A stretch of 64,000 nt of DNA from HK1 sp965202735 (GTDB taxonomy: Bacteria; Pseudomonadota; Gammaproteobacteria; HK1): positions 62,001 through 126,000 of the forward strand of contig OZ241844.1 in the NCBI GenBank assembly GCA_965202735.1, read 5' to 3'. The notes under the pieces are model-generated. The model did not search any database and was not told the DNA's origin. It worked only from the letters and a program-made list of their open reading frames with translations. The translations under genes were made by a program, and so were the position numbers. Below are positions 54,598 to 62,111 of this stretch, piece after piece. Numbering within the stretch: position 1 is the stretch's first letter; every line of letters starts with the position of its first letter.

Positions 54598-55731
54598 ATG
54601 TCTGATCGAACCGGTACGAAGCAGCTCGCGGCCGCGGCCGCGGGAGCCGTGCTTGCGGCGACGATGGTGACGCAGGGCGCGTCGGCCCGCGTCGACTTCG
54701 GCAGTGAAGGCGAGGCGGTGGACCTGGTCATCGGCTACCAGCCGTACTACACCGAATCCTGGTCGGGGGTGGTGAACAACGGCAAGGGCTTCTGGAAGAA
54801 CCACCTTCCGGAGGGCTCGACCGCAAAGTTCGAGATCGGCCTGCAGGGCTCGGTGATCGTGAACGCGATGACCGGCGAGAAGCAGCATATCGGCTACATG
54901 GGGGACATGCCGGCCATCGCCTCCACCTTCCGCAACATCAAGGAGCGCGGCGGCACGGACATCCGCATCGTGTCGGTGCTCGGCACCTCGAAGCAGCAGT
55001 GCAACATCTTCCTCGTGCGCAACGACGCGCCGGAGTTCGCCAACGGCCGCGAGGCGGTGCAGTGGATGGACGGCAAGGTGACCTCCGCCCCGCACGGCGC
55101 GTGCACGGACCGCTTCGCGCGCCTCGCGTTCCAGAAGGCCGGCATCGAGCCGAAGCGCTACCTGAACCAGAACATCGAGGTCATCACCACCAACTTCCGC
55201 GCCGGCAAGCTCGACGCGGCCGCGATCTGGGAGCCGACCGCATCGAAGATCGTCCTCGGCGGCATCGCCCGGCGCGCCGCGAGCGGTGAGGACTTCGACG
55301 CCCTCGACGGCGGCTTCATGGTGATGCTGAACGACCTCGTCGAGCAGCGTCCGGACGTCCATCGCGGCTGGCTCGAGGCCGAGCTCGACGCGCAGCTCTA
55401 CATGCTCGATCCCGCCAACGCGGACGACGTCGCCTCGATGGCGGAGGCCCAGACCGAGCAGATCGACAAGGACGTGCTCAAGCACTCGCTGTTCGGCGCA
55501 TGGCCGGCGGAGCAGGGCGGCGGCGAGGTGAAGGTCCAGCTCGACTTCATCGTCACCGAGCGCGTGCAGGGGCTGCTCGACGACGCGACCGCGTTCCTCT
55601 ACAGCCTGCCGAAGAAGCCGGCCGCCGCCGCGACGATTCGCGAAGGCGGCGTCATGGACGGCGTGGCGCGCGACATCCTCGAGGCGCGCGGCCTGTCGAG
55701 CCCGCTCGGGGTGATCAAGGCGCGGATGTAG
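54598..55731 (+). CDS. NitT/TauT-type ABC transporter substrate-binding protein
   Basis: A 377-residue periplasmic protein with an N-terminal signal (residues 1-30, AAAAAGAVLAATMVTQGASA). The mature part has the NMT1/SsuA-like layout: VIGYQPYYTESWSGVV, TAKFEIGLQGSVIVNAM, YMGDMPAI and VTTNFRAGKLDAAAIWEPTA (seen in pieces). Its ligand could be a sulfonate, nitrate-like anion or a vitamin precursor. GGGGGGAGA precedes the ATG. First gene of a five-gene transporter operon; taurine-like ligands are plausible because xsc is nearby. Confidence 0.88.
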   Translation: MSDRTGTKQLAAAAAGAVLAATMVTQGASARVDFGSEGEAVDLVIGYQPYYTESWSGVVNNGKGFWKNHLPEGSTAKFEIGLQGSVIVNAMTGEKQHIGYMGDMPAIASTFRNIKERGGTDIRIVSVLGTSKQQCNIFLVRNDAPEFANGREAVQWMDGKVTSAPHGACTDRFARLAFQKAGIEPKRYLNQNIEVITTNFRAGKLDAAAIWEPTASKIVLGGIARRAASGEDFDALDGGFMVMLNDLVEQRPDVHRGWLEAELDAQLYMLDPANADDVASMAEAQTEQIDKDVLKHSLFGAWPAEQGGGEVKVQLDFIVTERVQGLLDDATAFLYSLPKKPAAAATIREGGVMDGVARDILEARGLSSPLGVIKARM

Positions 55732-55912
55732 GCGGGATTGCCGGCGCGCGAGCTGCGCGCCGCGCCGCCCGGACGAGCCGGAGCCGCTCCGGCTCGTCCG
55801 CATTCGTCCCGCACCCGCGCGGCCGCCGGCTTCGTGACCCTGGGTGTCCGGCCGCCGGGACGCGCGGGCCCGGCCCCAGCAGGCGCTGTGACGGAGAGAG
55901 GAGCGTGAGCCC

Positions 55913-56803
55913 ATGACCGGCGGTCCTCCCGTCGAGAGCGTATCCGGGGAGCGGTCCGGGCCGCCGCGCGGGGTGGCGCTGTTCGCCCATCGCGCGGGCC
56001 GCGCAATCCGGACCCCCGGCCCGTACCTGACGGTGCTGGGCATCGCGGCGTGGCTGACGGTGTGGTGGCTGTTCAGCGAGGTCTGGCACCTGCCCCGGTT
56101 CGAGAAGATGCCCGGCCCGGTGGCGGTGCTGAAGGACCTCTTCGCCCGCGAGCCGTTCCAGGGCATCTCGGTCTTCACCGCCGAGTACTACGAGCACATC
56201 TGGGTGAGCTGCCGGCGGATCCTGTTCGCCTTCTGCATCGCGACCGGGGTCGGGGTGCCGCTCGGGCTGTTCATGGGGTGGTCGGCGCCGTTCCGCCACT
56301 ACACCTTCCCCATCCTCGAGACCCTGCGCCCCATCCCGATCCTGGCCTGGGTGCCGCTGTCCATCCTGATGTTCAGGGGGTTCGAGGCGCCGGTCATCTT
56401 CCTCGCGACCCTCGCATCGCTGTTCGTGACCACGCTGAACACGATGCTCGGCGTCCAGTCCATCGACGAATCGTACTTCCGCGCCGCCGGCTGCCTCGGG
56501 TCGAGCAAGTGGCAGATTTTCCGCCATGTGGTGGTGCCCGGCGCGCTGCCGTTCATCTTCACCGGCCTTCAGATCAGCGTCGGGGTCGCGTGGTTCTCCC
56601 TCGTCGCGGCGGAGATGGTGTCGGGAGACTGGGGCCTCGGCTACCTCATCGTCGACGCCTACATGAACAACGTGACGGTGCCGATGGTCATCGGCATGGT
56701 CACGCTCGGGTTCGTCGGCTGGGGCACGTCGGCCATGGTGCGCTTCGCGGGCAACCGGATGATGCAGTGGCGCACCCGCGCGCTGGCGCTGGAGGGACGC
56801 TGA
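55913..56803 (+). CDS. NitT/TauT-type ABC transporter permease 1
   Basis: A 296-residue permease of the SsuC/TauC family: about six helices, the EAA loop RAAGCLGSSKWQIFRHVVVPGALPFIF in pieces (AAGCLGSSKWQIFRHVV), and the periplasmic ILAWVPLSILMFRGFEAPV. It has a longer N-terminus than usual. Overlaps the next gene by TGATG. Confidence 0.9.
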   Translation: MTGGPPVESVSGERSGPPRGVALFAHRAGRAIRTPGPYLTVLGIAAWLTVWWLFSEVWHLPRFEKMPGPVAVLKDLFAREPFQGISVFTAEYYEHIWVSCRRILFAFCIATGVGVPLGLFMGWSAPFRHYTFPILETLRPIPILAWVPLSILMFRGFEAPVIFLATLASLFVTTLNTMLGVQSIDESYFRAAGCLGSSKWQIFRHVVVPGALPFIFTGLQISVGVAWFSLVAAEMVSGDWGLGYLIVDAYMNNVTVPMVIGMVTLGFVGWGTSAMVRFAGNRMMQWRTRALALEGR

Positions 56804-57640
56804 TGCCGGATGGCGCGGGAACCGGTGCGATCAGCATCCGGAACGTGACGAAGATCTACGACCCGGAGGGCGTCAACGTCCTGGCCGTCGACGACTGCTC
56901 GCTCGAGATCGGTGCCGGCGAGGTGTGCATGATCGTGGGGCCGTCGGGGTGCGGGAAGACGACGCTGCTCAACGCCATCGCGGGCTTCCACTCGCCTCAC
57001 CTTCGGCGAGATCCGGCTCGATGGCGAGGTGCTGTGCGACGAGCGGCGCCCGCTCGCCGGCCAGGGCGCGGACCGGGTGGTGGTGTTCCAGAACGGCGCG
57101 CTCTTTCCGTGGAAGACGCTGTGCGACAACGTCGCCTACGGGCCGATGGTCCAGGGGACGCTGTCGAGGGCCGAGGCGCGCGAGAAGGCGCGGGACATGC
57201 TCGCCGAGGCCGGGCTCGTCGACGTCGCCGACAAGTACCCGGGCGAGGTGTCCTCGGGCATGGCGCGCCGGGCCGAGATCGTCCGCGCCCTCATCAACAA
57301 CCCGAAGGTGCTGCTGCTCGACGAGCCCTACCGCGCGATGGACGCGCTCACCAAGTCCATCATGCACGAGGCCCTGCTCGAGATGTACGACCGCACGAGG
57401 GTCACCATCTTCTTCATCACCCACGACCTGGAGGAGGCGATCTTTCTCGGGGACCGGGCGGTGGTGATGACGACCCGGCCGTGCCGGGTCAAGACCATCG
57501 TGGACGTCGACATCCCCCGCCCCCGCGACTACCACCTCCTCTCCTCGGAGGCGTTCCGGGTGCTGGTCGAGGAGGCGAAGGACGCCGTCCACGAGGAGGC
57601 CCTGAAGGCGTTCGAAGCCGGCGAGCGCGAGCTCGCCTGA
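56803..57640 (+). pseudogene. NitT/TauT-type ABC ATPase, interrupted by a +1 frameshift
   Basis: The first 65 codons (from 56803) give ISIRNVTKIYDPEGVNVLAV and Walker A GPSGCGKTT followed by LLNAIAGFHS. The frame then breaks: after about 56993 the family sequence continues only one base out of step, from about 57004, with GEIRLDGEVLC, VVVFQNGALFPWKTL (Q-loop), signature-like SSGMARRAEIVRAL and LLLDEPYRAMDAL, ending at 57640. A single extra T in the TCGCCTCACC stretch explains it. Signature is SSGMARR rather than LSGGM, also slightly odd. Without correction the protein cannot be made whole; it could be a true lesion or a sequencing error. Confidence 0.8.
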
Positions 57641-57679
57641 GCGCCGCCGGGACCCAGCGGGCAGAGCGCGGAGCTTGCA

Positions 57680-58540
57680 ATGGCGGCAGTGCCGGACACG
57701 GCGGGAGGCACGGGGGTGGTGGTGAGAAGGCGCACCCGGCTGCAGCGTCTCATGGAGAGCCGACGGCTGTGGCGCGGCATCGTCGCGGTGGCGGCCGCGC
57801 TCGTCCTCTGGGAGATCGGCTCGCGCTGGGACCAGTGGTTCGGCTTCACGCTGCCGTTCATCGGCCTCATTCCTCCGCCGACGGATGTCGCGGTGGCCTG
57901 GGTGTCGGTGCTGCCGCAGCCCGGGTACTGGGAGAGCTGGTACCTGAGCTTCAAGCGGGTGCTGGCCGGCTTCCTCGTCGCCCAGCTCGTCGGCATCCCG
58001 CTCGGGCTCGCGCTCGCGGTCAACCGGTACTTCCGCGAGTTCTTCTTCCCGGTGTTCGAGATCCTGCGCCCGATCCCGCCCTTGGCGTGGGTGCCGGCGT
58101 CGCTCATCTTCTGGCCGACCAACGAGATGTCGATCGCGTTCGTCACCTTCCTGGGGGCGTTCTTCACCATCGTGATCAACGTGCTGGGCGGGGCGCGCGC
58201 CATCGACATCTCGCTGCTGCGCGCCGCGCAGTCGATGGGCGCGACCCAGTGGGACATGTTCTGGAAGATCGTGCTCCCGGGGACGCTCCCCTCGATCTTC
58301 ACCGGCGCCGCCGTGGGCATGGGCATCACCTGGGAGGTGGTGCTGGCGGCGGAGATGATCTCGGGCGGGGGCACGCAGGGCGGCGGCGGTCTCGGCTTCT
58401 TCATCTGGAACTCCTACATGGGCGGGTCGCTGCCGCACATCGTGGTGGGCATGATCAGCATCGGGATCGCCGGCTACCTCTCGAGCAGCGCCATCCGCTG
58501 GCTGGGGGACTGGTCGATGCCGTGGCGGCGACTCTTCTGA
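57680..58540 (+). CDS. NitT/TauT-type ABC transporter permease 2
   Basis: A 286-residue permease of the same family but not a copy of permease 1: it has LPFIGLIPPPTDVAVAW, PIPPLAWVPASLIFWP and the EAA loop LLRAAQSMGATQWDMFWKI. Good GGAG before the ATG. It may form a heterodimer with permease 1 or a second transporter with the ATPase that follows. Confidence 0.9.
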   Translation: MAAVPDTAGGTGVVVRRRTRLQRLMESRRLWRGIVAVAAALVLWEIGSRWDQWFGFTLPFIGLIPPPTDVAVAWVSVLPQPGYWESWYLSFKRVLAGFLVAQLVGIPLGLALAVNRYFREFFFPVFEILRPIPPLAWVPASLIFWPTNEMSIAFVTFLGAFFTIVINVLGGARAIDISLLRAAQSMGATQWDMFWKIVLPGTLPSIFTGAAVGMGITWEVVLAAEMISGGGTQGGGGLGFFIWNSYMGGSLPHIVVGMISIGIAGYLSSSAIRWLGDWSMPWRRLF

Positions 58541-58627
58541 GGCCGGGGCCGGCGCGATGAATCACTCCCTGACGACCTCCGTTTGCCGGCCGCGTCACGG
58601 CAGCCCGTTGTCCGGCACGGTCGGCAC

Positions 58628-58851
58628 GATGAGCCGCCCTCTCACGATCTCCCCCGGTACCCGGCCCGCGGACGGAGAGCCTGCGGTGGATGAGGCGCGA
58701 TGAGCCACCCTCTCACGGTCTCCCCCGGTACCCGACCCGCGGACGGAGAGCCTGCGGTGGATGAGGCGCGATGAGCCACCCTCCCACGATCTCCCCCGGT
58801 ACGGCGCGCATCCCCGGGCGTACCCGCCCGGTGCGGAGCCGCGCACGATGA
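58628..58851 (+). repeat. Tandem 71-bp repeat that strings coupled mini-ORFs into the ATPase start
   Basis: Units begin at 58628, 58699 and 58770 (last one partial). Each unit contains GATGAGG and then CGCGATGAGCC, so an ATG overlaps the TGA that ends the previous unit. The result is three overlapping open frames (58629-58703, 58700-58774, 58771-58851) of 24, 24 and 26 residues, linked by ATGA. The last ends in the very ATGA where the ATPase starts at 58848. The first two read MSRPLTISPGT and MSHPLTVSPGT. Confidence 0.85.
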
Positions 58852-59729
58852 GCGGGACCACCCCCCATCGAGCCGGGCCGCCCGGGTCGTCCGGGCCGGC
58901 GTCGGGCGCCATCGTCATGGACGGCGTGCGCAAGGGCTACGGCGAGGACTGGAGCCGGCAGCAGGTCATCGAGTCGGTGAGCCTCGACCTTCCGGCGGGG
59001 CAGTTCACCGCGGTGGTCGGCCCGTCCGGATGCGGCAAGACCACGCTGGTCAACCTGCTGGCGGGCTTCGAGCGCCCGGACGAGGGACGGATCGTCGTCG
59101 ACGGGCGCACCGTCTCCGGCACCAGCCGGGACCGCATGGTGGTGTTCCAGGAATCGGCGCTGATGCCCTGGCTGACCACGTACCAGAACGTCGCGTTCGG
59201 CCCGAAGCTGCGCGGGGACATGCGTGGCGAGGCGCTCGACCGCGAGATCGACCGGCTGCTCGACAAGGTCGGCCTCGCGGAGTTCAAGGACAAGTTCCCG
59301 CTGCAGCTCTCCGGCGGCATGCAGCGCCGGGCGGAGCTCGCGCGCGCGATGATCAACAGTCCGTCCATCATGATCATGGACGAGCCGTTCCGCGGCCTCG
59401 ACGCGATGACCCGCGAGCTGATGCAGGAGTTTCTCCTGCAGCTCTTCGAGGAGACCGGCCGCACCCACTTCTTCGTCACCTCCGAGATCGAGGAGGCCAT
59501 CTTCCTCGCGGACCGGCTCGTGGTCCTCTCCAACCGTCCGGTGACCGTGCGCGAGGTGATCGACATCCGGCTCCCGCGACCGCGCGAGTTCCACATGCTG
59601 AGCACGCCGGAGGCCTACGACTACAAGCGCGAGGCGCTCGAAATCCTCCACGAGGAGGCGATGAAGAGCTTCGGCGGGGACGGCGCGGGGCAGAGCGAGC
59701 TCGTGGAGGCAATCGCGCGCCGCGGTTGA
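58848..59729 (+). CDS. NitT/TauT-type ABC transporter ATP-binding protein 2
   Basis: A 293-residue ATPase: Walker A VVGPSGCGKTT, Q-loop VVFQESALMPWLTTYQN, signature LSGGMQRRAELARAM, Walker B IMIMDEPFRGLDAM and H-like switch FVTSEIEEAIFLADR (Ser where many have His). This SxE pattern is shared with the first ATPase region (ITHDLEEAIFL there has His). The start ATG 58848 has GGAG upstream and stands at the end of the tandem mini-ORF repeat. Energises the second permease. Confidence 0.9.
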   Translation: MSGTTPHRAGPPGSSGPASGAIVMDGVRKGYGEDWSRQQVIESVSLDLPAGQFTAVVGPSGCGKTTLVNLLAGFERPDEGRIVVDGRTVSGTSRDRMVVFQESALMPWLTTYQNVAFGPKLRGDMRGEALDREIDRLLDKVGLAEFKDKFPLQLSGGMQRRAELARAMINSPSIMIMDEPFRGLDAMTRELMQEFLLQLFEETGRTHFFVTSEIEEAIFLADRLVVLSNRPVTVREVIDIRLPRPREFHMLSTPEAYDYKREALEILHEEAMKSFGGDGAGQSELVEAIARRG

Positions 59730-59760
59730 CCGGCCTTGCCGTTCTCATCGCAGCGCCGCG

Positions 59761-59832
59761 CGAAGGCGCAACGCAACGCGAAGGCGCGAGGCAACGCGAA
59801 GGCGCAACGCAACGCGAGGGCACGAGGCAGCC
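59761..59832 (+). repeat. 18-bp tandem repeat, four units
   Basis: CGAAGGCGCAACGCAACG and variants at 59761, 59779, 59797 and 59815, period 18. It lies in the ~230-base gap after the ATPase; no gene is otherwise seen before 59960. Confidence 0.85.
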
Positions 59833-59959
59833 CGATGGCGAGGGCGCGACGGCGAGACACCGGGCGGGACCGCCATCGTCCCGTCCGCCATCGTCGCGCC
59901 CGGCACGCCGCGGCGGCCGGAGGCCCGGACCCTCGCGCCGTCCCTGCCGGGACCGTCCC

Positions 59960-60178
59960 GTGATCCTGGAGTGGCTCGGTGAGATCACCGAGCGCCGGAA
60001 CGTCGTCGCACTTGCGGCTGCCGGCGCCGCATTCTCGATCCTCGGAGCGGACATGGTCGCGCGCCGGCTCCGGATCGGTCCCCGCTCCGCGCGATGGCTG
60101 CTCCGCTGCGGATACACCGCGATGTGGACGAGCGTCGCGCTGTTCATCGTCGCGGGGTTCCTGCCCGCCGATCCATAA
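59960..60178 (+). CDS. Small two-helix membrane protein, unknown
   Basis: A 72-residue protein: charged start LEWLGEITERRN, a hydrophobic helix VVALAAAGAAFSILG, basic loop and a second helix MWTSVALFIVAGFL. It would start with GTG at 59960 (weak ribosome site). Not recognised; the hydrophobic pattern suggests it is real. Confidence 0.5.
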   Translation: MILEWLGEITERRNVVALAAAGAAFSILGADMVARRLRIGPRSARWLLRCGYTAMWTSVALFIVAGFLPADP

Positions 60179-60243
60179 TGATCACGTCCGAGCGGCGGAG
60201 CTCACCCCTTCGACCCGTGTTGCAACGGGACAGTTGAACGAAA

Positions 60244-61929
60244 ATGGCCGAGAAGACCTCCATCGAATGGACCGAGAGTACGTGGAATCCCGTGACCGGA
60301 TGCACCAGGCTCAGCTCCGGTTGCGACCACTGCTATGCCGAGCGCTTCTCGGAGCGCTTCCGTGGCGTCCCCGGCCATCCCTACGAGATGGGATTCGATC
60401 TCACCCTGCGTCCCGAGCGCCTGGAGCAACCCATGCGCTGGCGTCGCCCGCGGCTCATCTTCGTCAACTCCATGAGCGATCTCTTCCACAAGAAGGTACC
60501 GGTCGAGTTCGTCAGTCGCGTGTTCGATTCCATGGAGACGGCCGATTGGCACGTATACCAGGTCCTCACCAAGCGCAGCTCACTCATGCGCAGCTATGTC
60601 AACAAGCGATACGCCGGAAGGTCGGCACCGCCCCACATATGGCTTGGAACATCGATTGAGAACGCATCGACCATGGGCCGCCTCCGTCATCTGAAGCAGA
60701 CCAGCGCCTCTGTGCGTTTCGTATCGTTCGAGCCGTTGCTCGGATCGCTGGGTACCCTAGATCTCACGGGTATCCATTGGGTGATCGCGGGGGGCGAGAG
60801 CGGACCAGGGGCCCGAAAGGTGGACGAGGAGTGGTTGCGCGAAATTCGGAACGCGTGCCGGTCGCAGGCGGTTGCGTTCTTCTTCAAGCAATGGGGCGGT
60901 CGTACCCCGAAGGGACGAGGAAACGTGCTTGATGGCCGGCGATGGCTCGAATATCCGAACACGGCTACCGTCGAGCGTCTGATGCAGCCGCTCCGGGCAG
61001 CGGGCGTACCCGCCGGTGATGATGCGGACAATGAATCCATGACAGTCGGTCCGTGGGTTCAGGAGAAGCTCGGATGCCTCCGAGAATATCTTGAAGCATA
61101 TACGAAGATACTCAGGAGGCAGTCCTTCAGGGGATACTTCTATGTGGATGCGTTTGCAGGCCCCGGTTCTCTGAAAGTTCAAAAGAATGAAACAGATGAT
61201 TCAGTTCAACAATCTCTGCTCGAAGTATCCGAATATTCATCGGACGACACCGGAAGGACCGAATACATCCAGGGCTCTCCGCGTGTAGCACTGGAAATCC
61301 GATATCCGTTTACGGATTACATATTTCTGGAAGTCGACGAAAGGCGCGTCCGTCAGCTCCAGGACATGAAAAAGGAATTCGAAACCGGAGACAGGCGGAT
61401 ACATGTCCGGAATCAGGATTGCAATGCCTACCTGCGCGATTTTCTGGAACGAAATCGTGACCAATGGCATCACTGGCGCGGCGTCGTATTCCTGGACCCT
61501 TTCGGGATGCACGTTCCCTGGAATACGATTGTGGAGCTTGGCAGGACAGGGGCTATCGAGGTGTTTATCAACTTTCCCGTCGGGATGGCCATCCAGCGTC
61601 TGCTCAAGCGAAGTGGCCAGTTTTCATCAAGGGAGCGTGCAAAACTGGACGGATACTTCGGAACCGGCGATTGGTTCGATCTTCTCTACAGATCGGACGG
61701 TGGCCTGTTCGGGGATGCAGTGACTGCCAAGGTCGCCAACGCCGGTGACCGTCTCGTCAGGTGGTACCGTGAGCGTTTGAGAGACGCCTTCGGATACGTC
61801 ACGTCGGCTCGGGAGGTTCGAAGTACTGCGGGCCGCCCGCTCTACTACCTGATCTTCGCCGGGCCGAACAAGACCGGGGTGCGTATCGCCCAGACTGTAC
61901 TCAAACAGGGTACGCGGAAGGTCCAGTGA
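60244..61929 (+). CDS. tcmP: Fusion of DUF5131 (phage Gp37/Gp68, three-Cys-motif) protein with TcmP
   Basis: A 561-residue two-part protein. Residues 1-240 match DUF5131/Gp37Gp68, a radical-SAM-like family: IEWTESTWNPVTGCTRL, cysteines 20, 27 and 30 (C-x6-C-x2-C), and FVNSMSDLFH, GTSIEN, WVIAGGESGPGAR, FFKQWGG. After a linker (about 240-266) residues 267-561 match the three-Cys-motif partner TcmP: VGPWVQEKLGCLREYLEAYT, YVDAFAGPGSL, IFLEVDERRV, FLDPFGMHVPW and YLIFAGPNKTG. TcmP has a methyltransferase-like fold with a DPFG motif. The two are usually separate neighbouring genes; here they are one frame. The gene is more A/T-rich than its neighbours, and stands alone. Confidence 0.85.
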   Translation: MAEKTSIEWTESTWNPVTGCTRLSSGCDHCYAERFSERFRGVPGHPYEMGFDLTLRPERLEQPMRWRRPRLIFVNSMSDLFHKKVPVEFVSRVFDSMETADWHVYQVLTKRSSLMRSYVNKRYAGRSAPPHIWLGTSIENASTMGRLRHLKQTSASVRFVSFEPLLGSLGTLDLTGIHWVIAGGESGPGARKVDEEWLREIRNACRSQAVAFFFKQWGGRTPKGRGNVLDGRRWLEYPNTATVERLMQPLRAAGVPAGDDADNESMTVGPWVQEKLGCLREYLEAYTKILRRQSFRGYFYVDAFAGPGSLKVQKNETDDSVQQSLLEVSEYSSDDTGRTEYIQGSPRVALEIRYPFTDYIFLEVDERRVRQLQDMKKEFETGDRRIHVRNQDCNAYLRDFLERNRDQWHHWRGVVFLDPFGMHVPWNTIVELGRTGAIEVFINFPVGMAIQRLLKRSGQFSSRERAKLDGYFGTGDWFDLLYRSDGGLFGDAVTAKVANAGDRLVRWYRERLRDAFGYVTSAREVRSTAGRPLYYLIFAGPNKTGVRIAQTVLKQGTRKVQ

Positions 61930-61991
61930 CCTGCCCGGATGACACCCGAGCCCGAAGCTGGAGCCAGGAGCAGGGCTGAACCGGGAGAAGC

Positions 61992-62105
61992 ATGTTGAGC
62001 ACGGACGACCCGATTGCGACCGCGCTGCGTCTCTCGGCCAGTGAGGAGCTGGTGGCCATCCGCACGTTGTTCGGCGCACGCCGCTCCGGCGCCCCGCGGG
62101 CCTGA
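61992..62105 (+). CDS. Small 37-residue open frame before the ABC ATPase
   Basis: ATG at 61992 follows GGGAGAAGC. The 37-residue peptide has an amphipathic middle (ATALRLSASEELVAIRTLFG) and ends 6 bases before the ATPase start. No family known. It could be a leader or small component. Confidence 0.35.
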   Translation: MLSTDDPIATALRLSASEELVAIRTLFGARRSGAPRA

Positions 62106-62111
62106 CGCGCG

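Noticed and set aside
58628..58851. Possible CRISPR array
   Set aside because: Units of 71 bp follow directly with no unique spacers and no cas genes; it is a simple tandem duplication.
60244..60960. Prophage, suggested by the Gp37/Gp68 name of the family
   Set aside because: No integrase, capsid, tail or lysis gene lies within the window; the name reflects mycobacteriophage homologues only.
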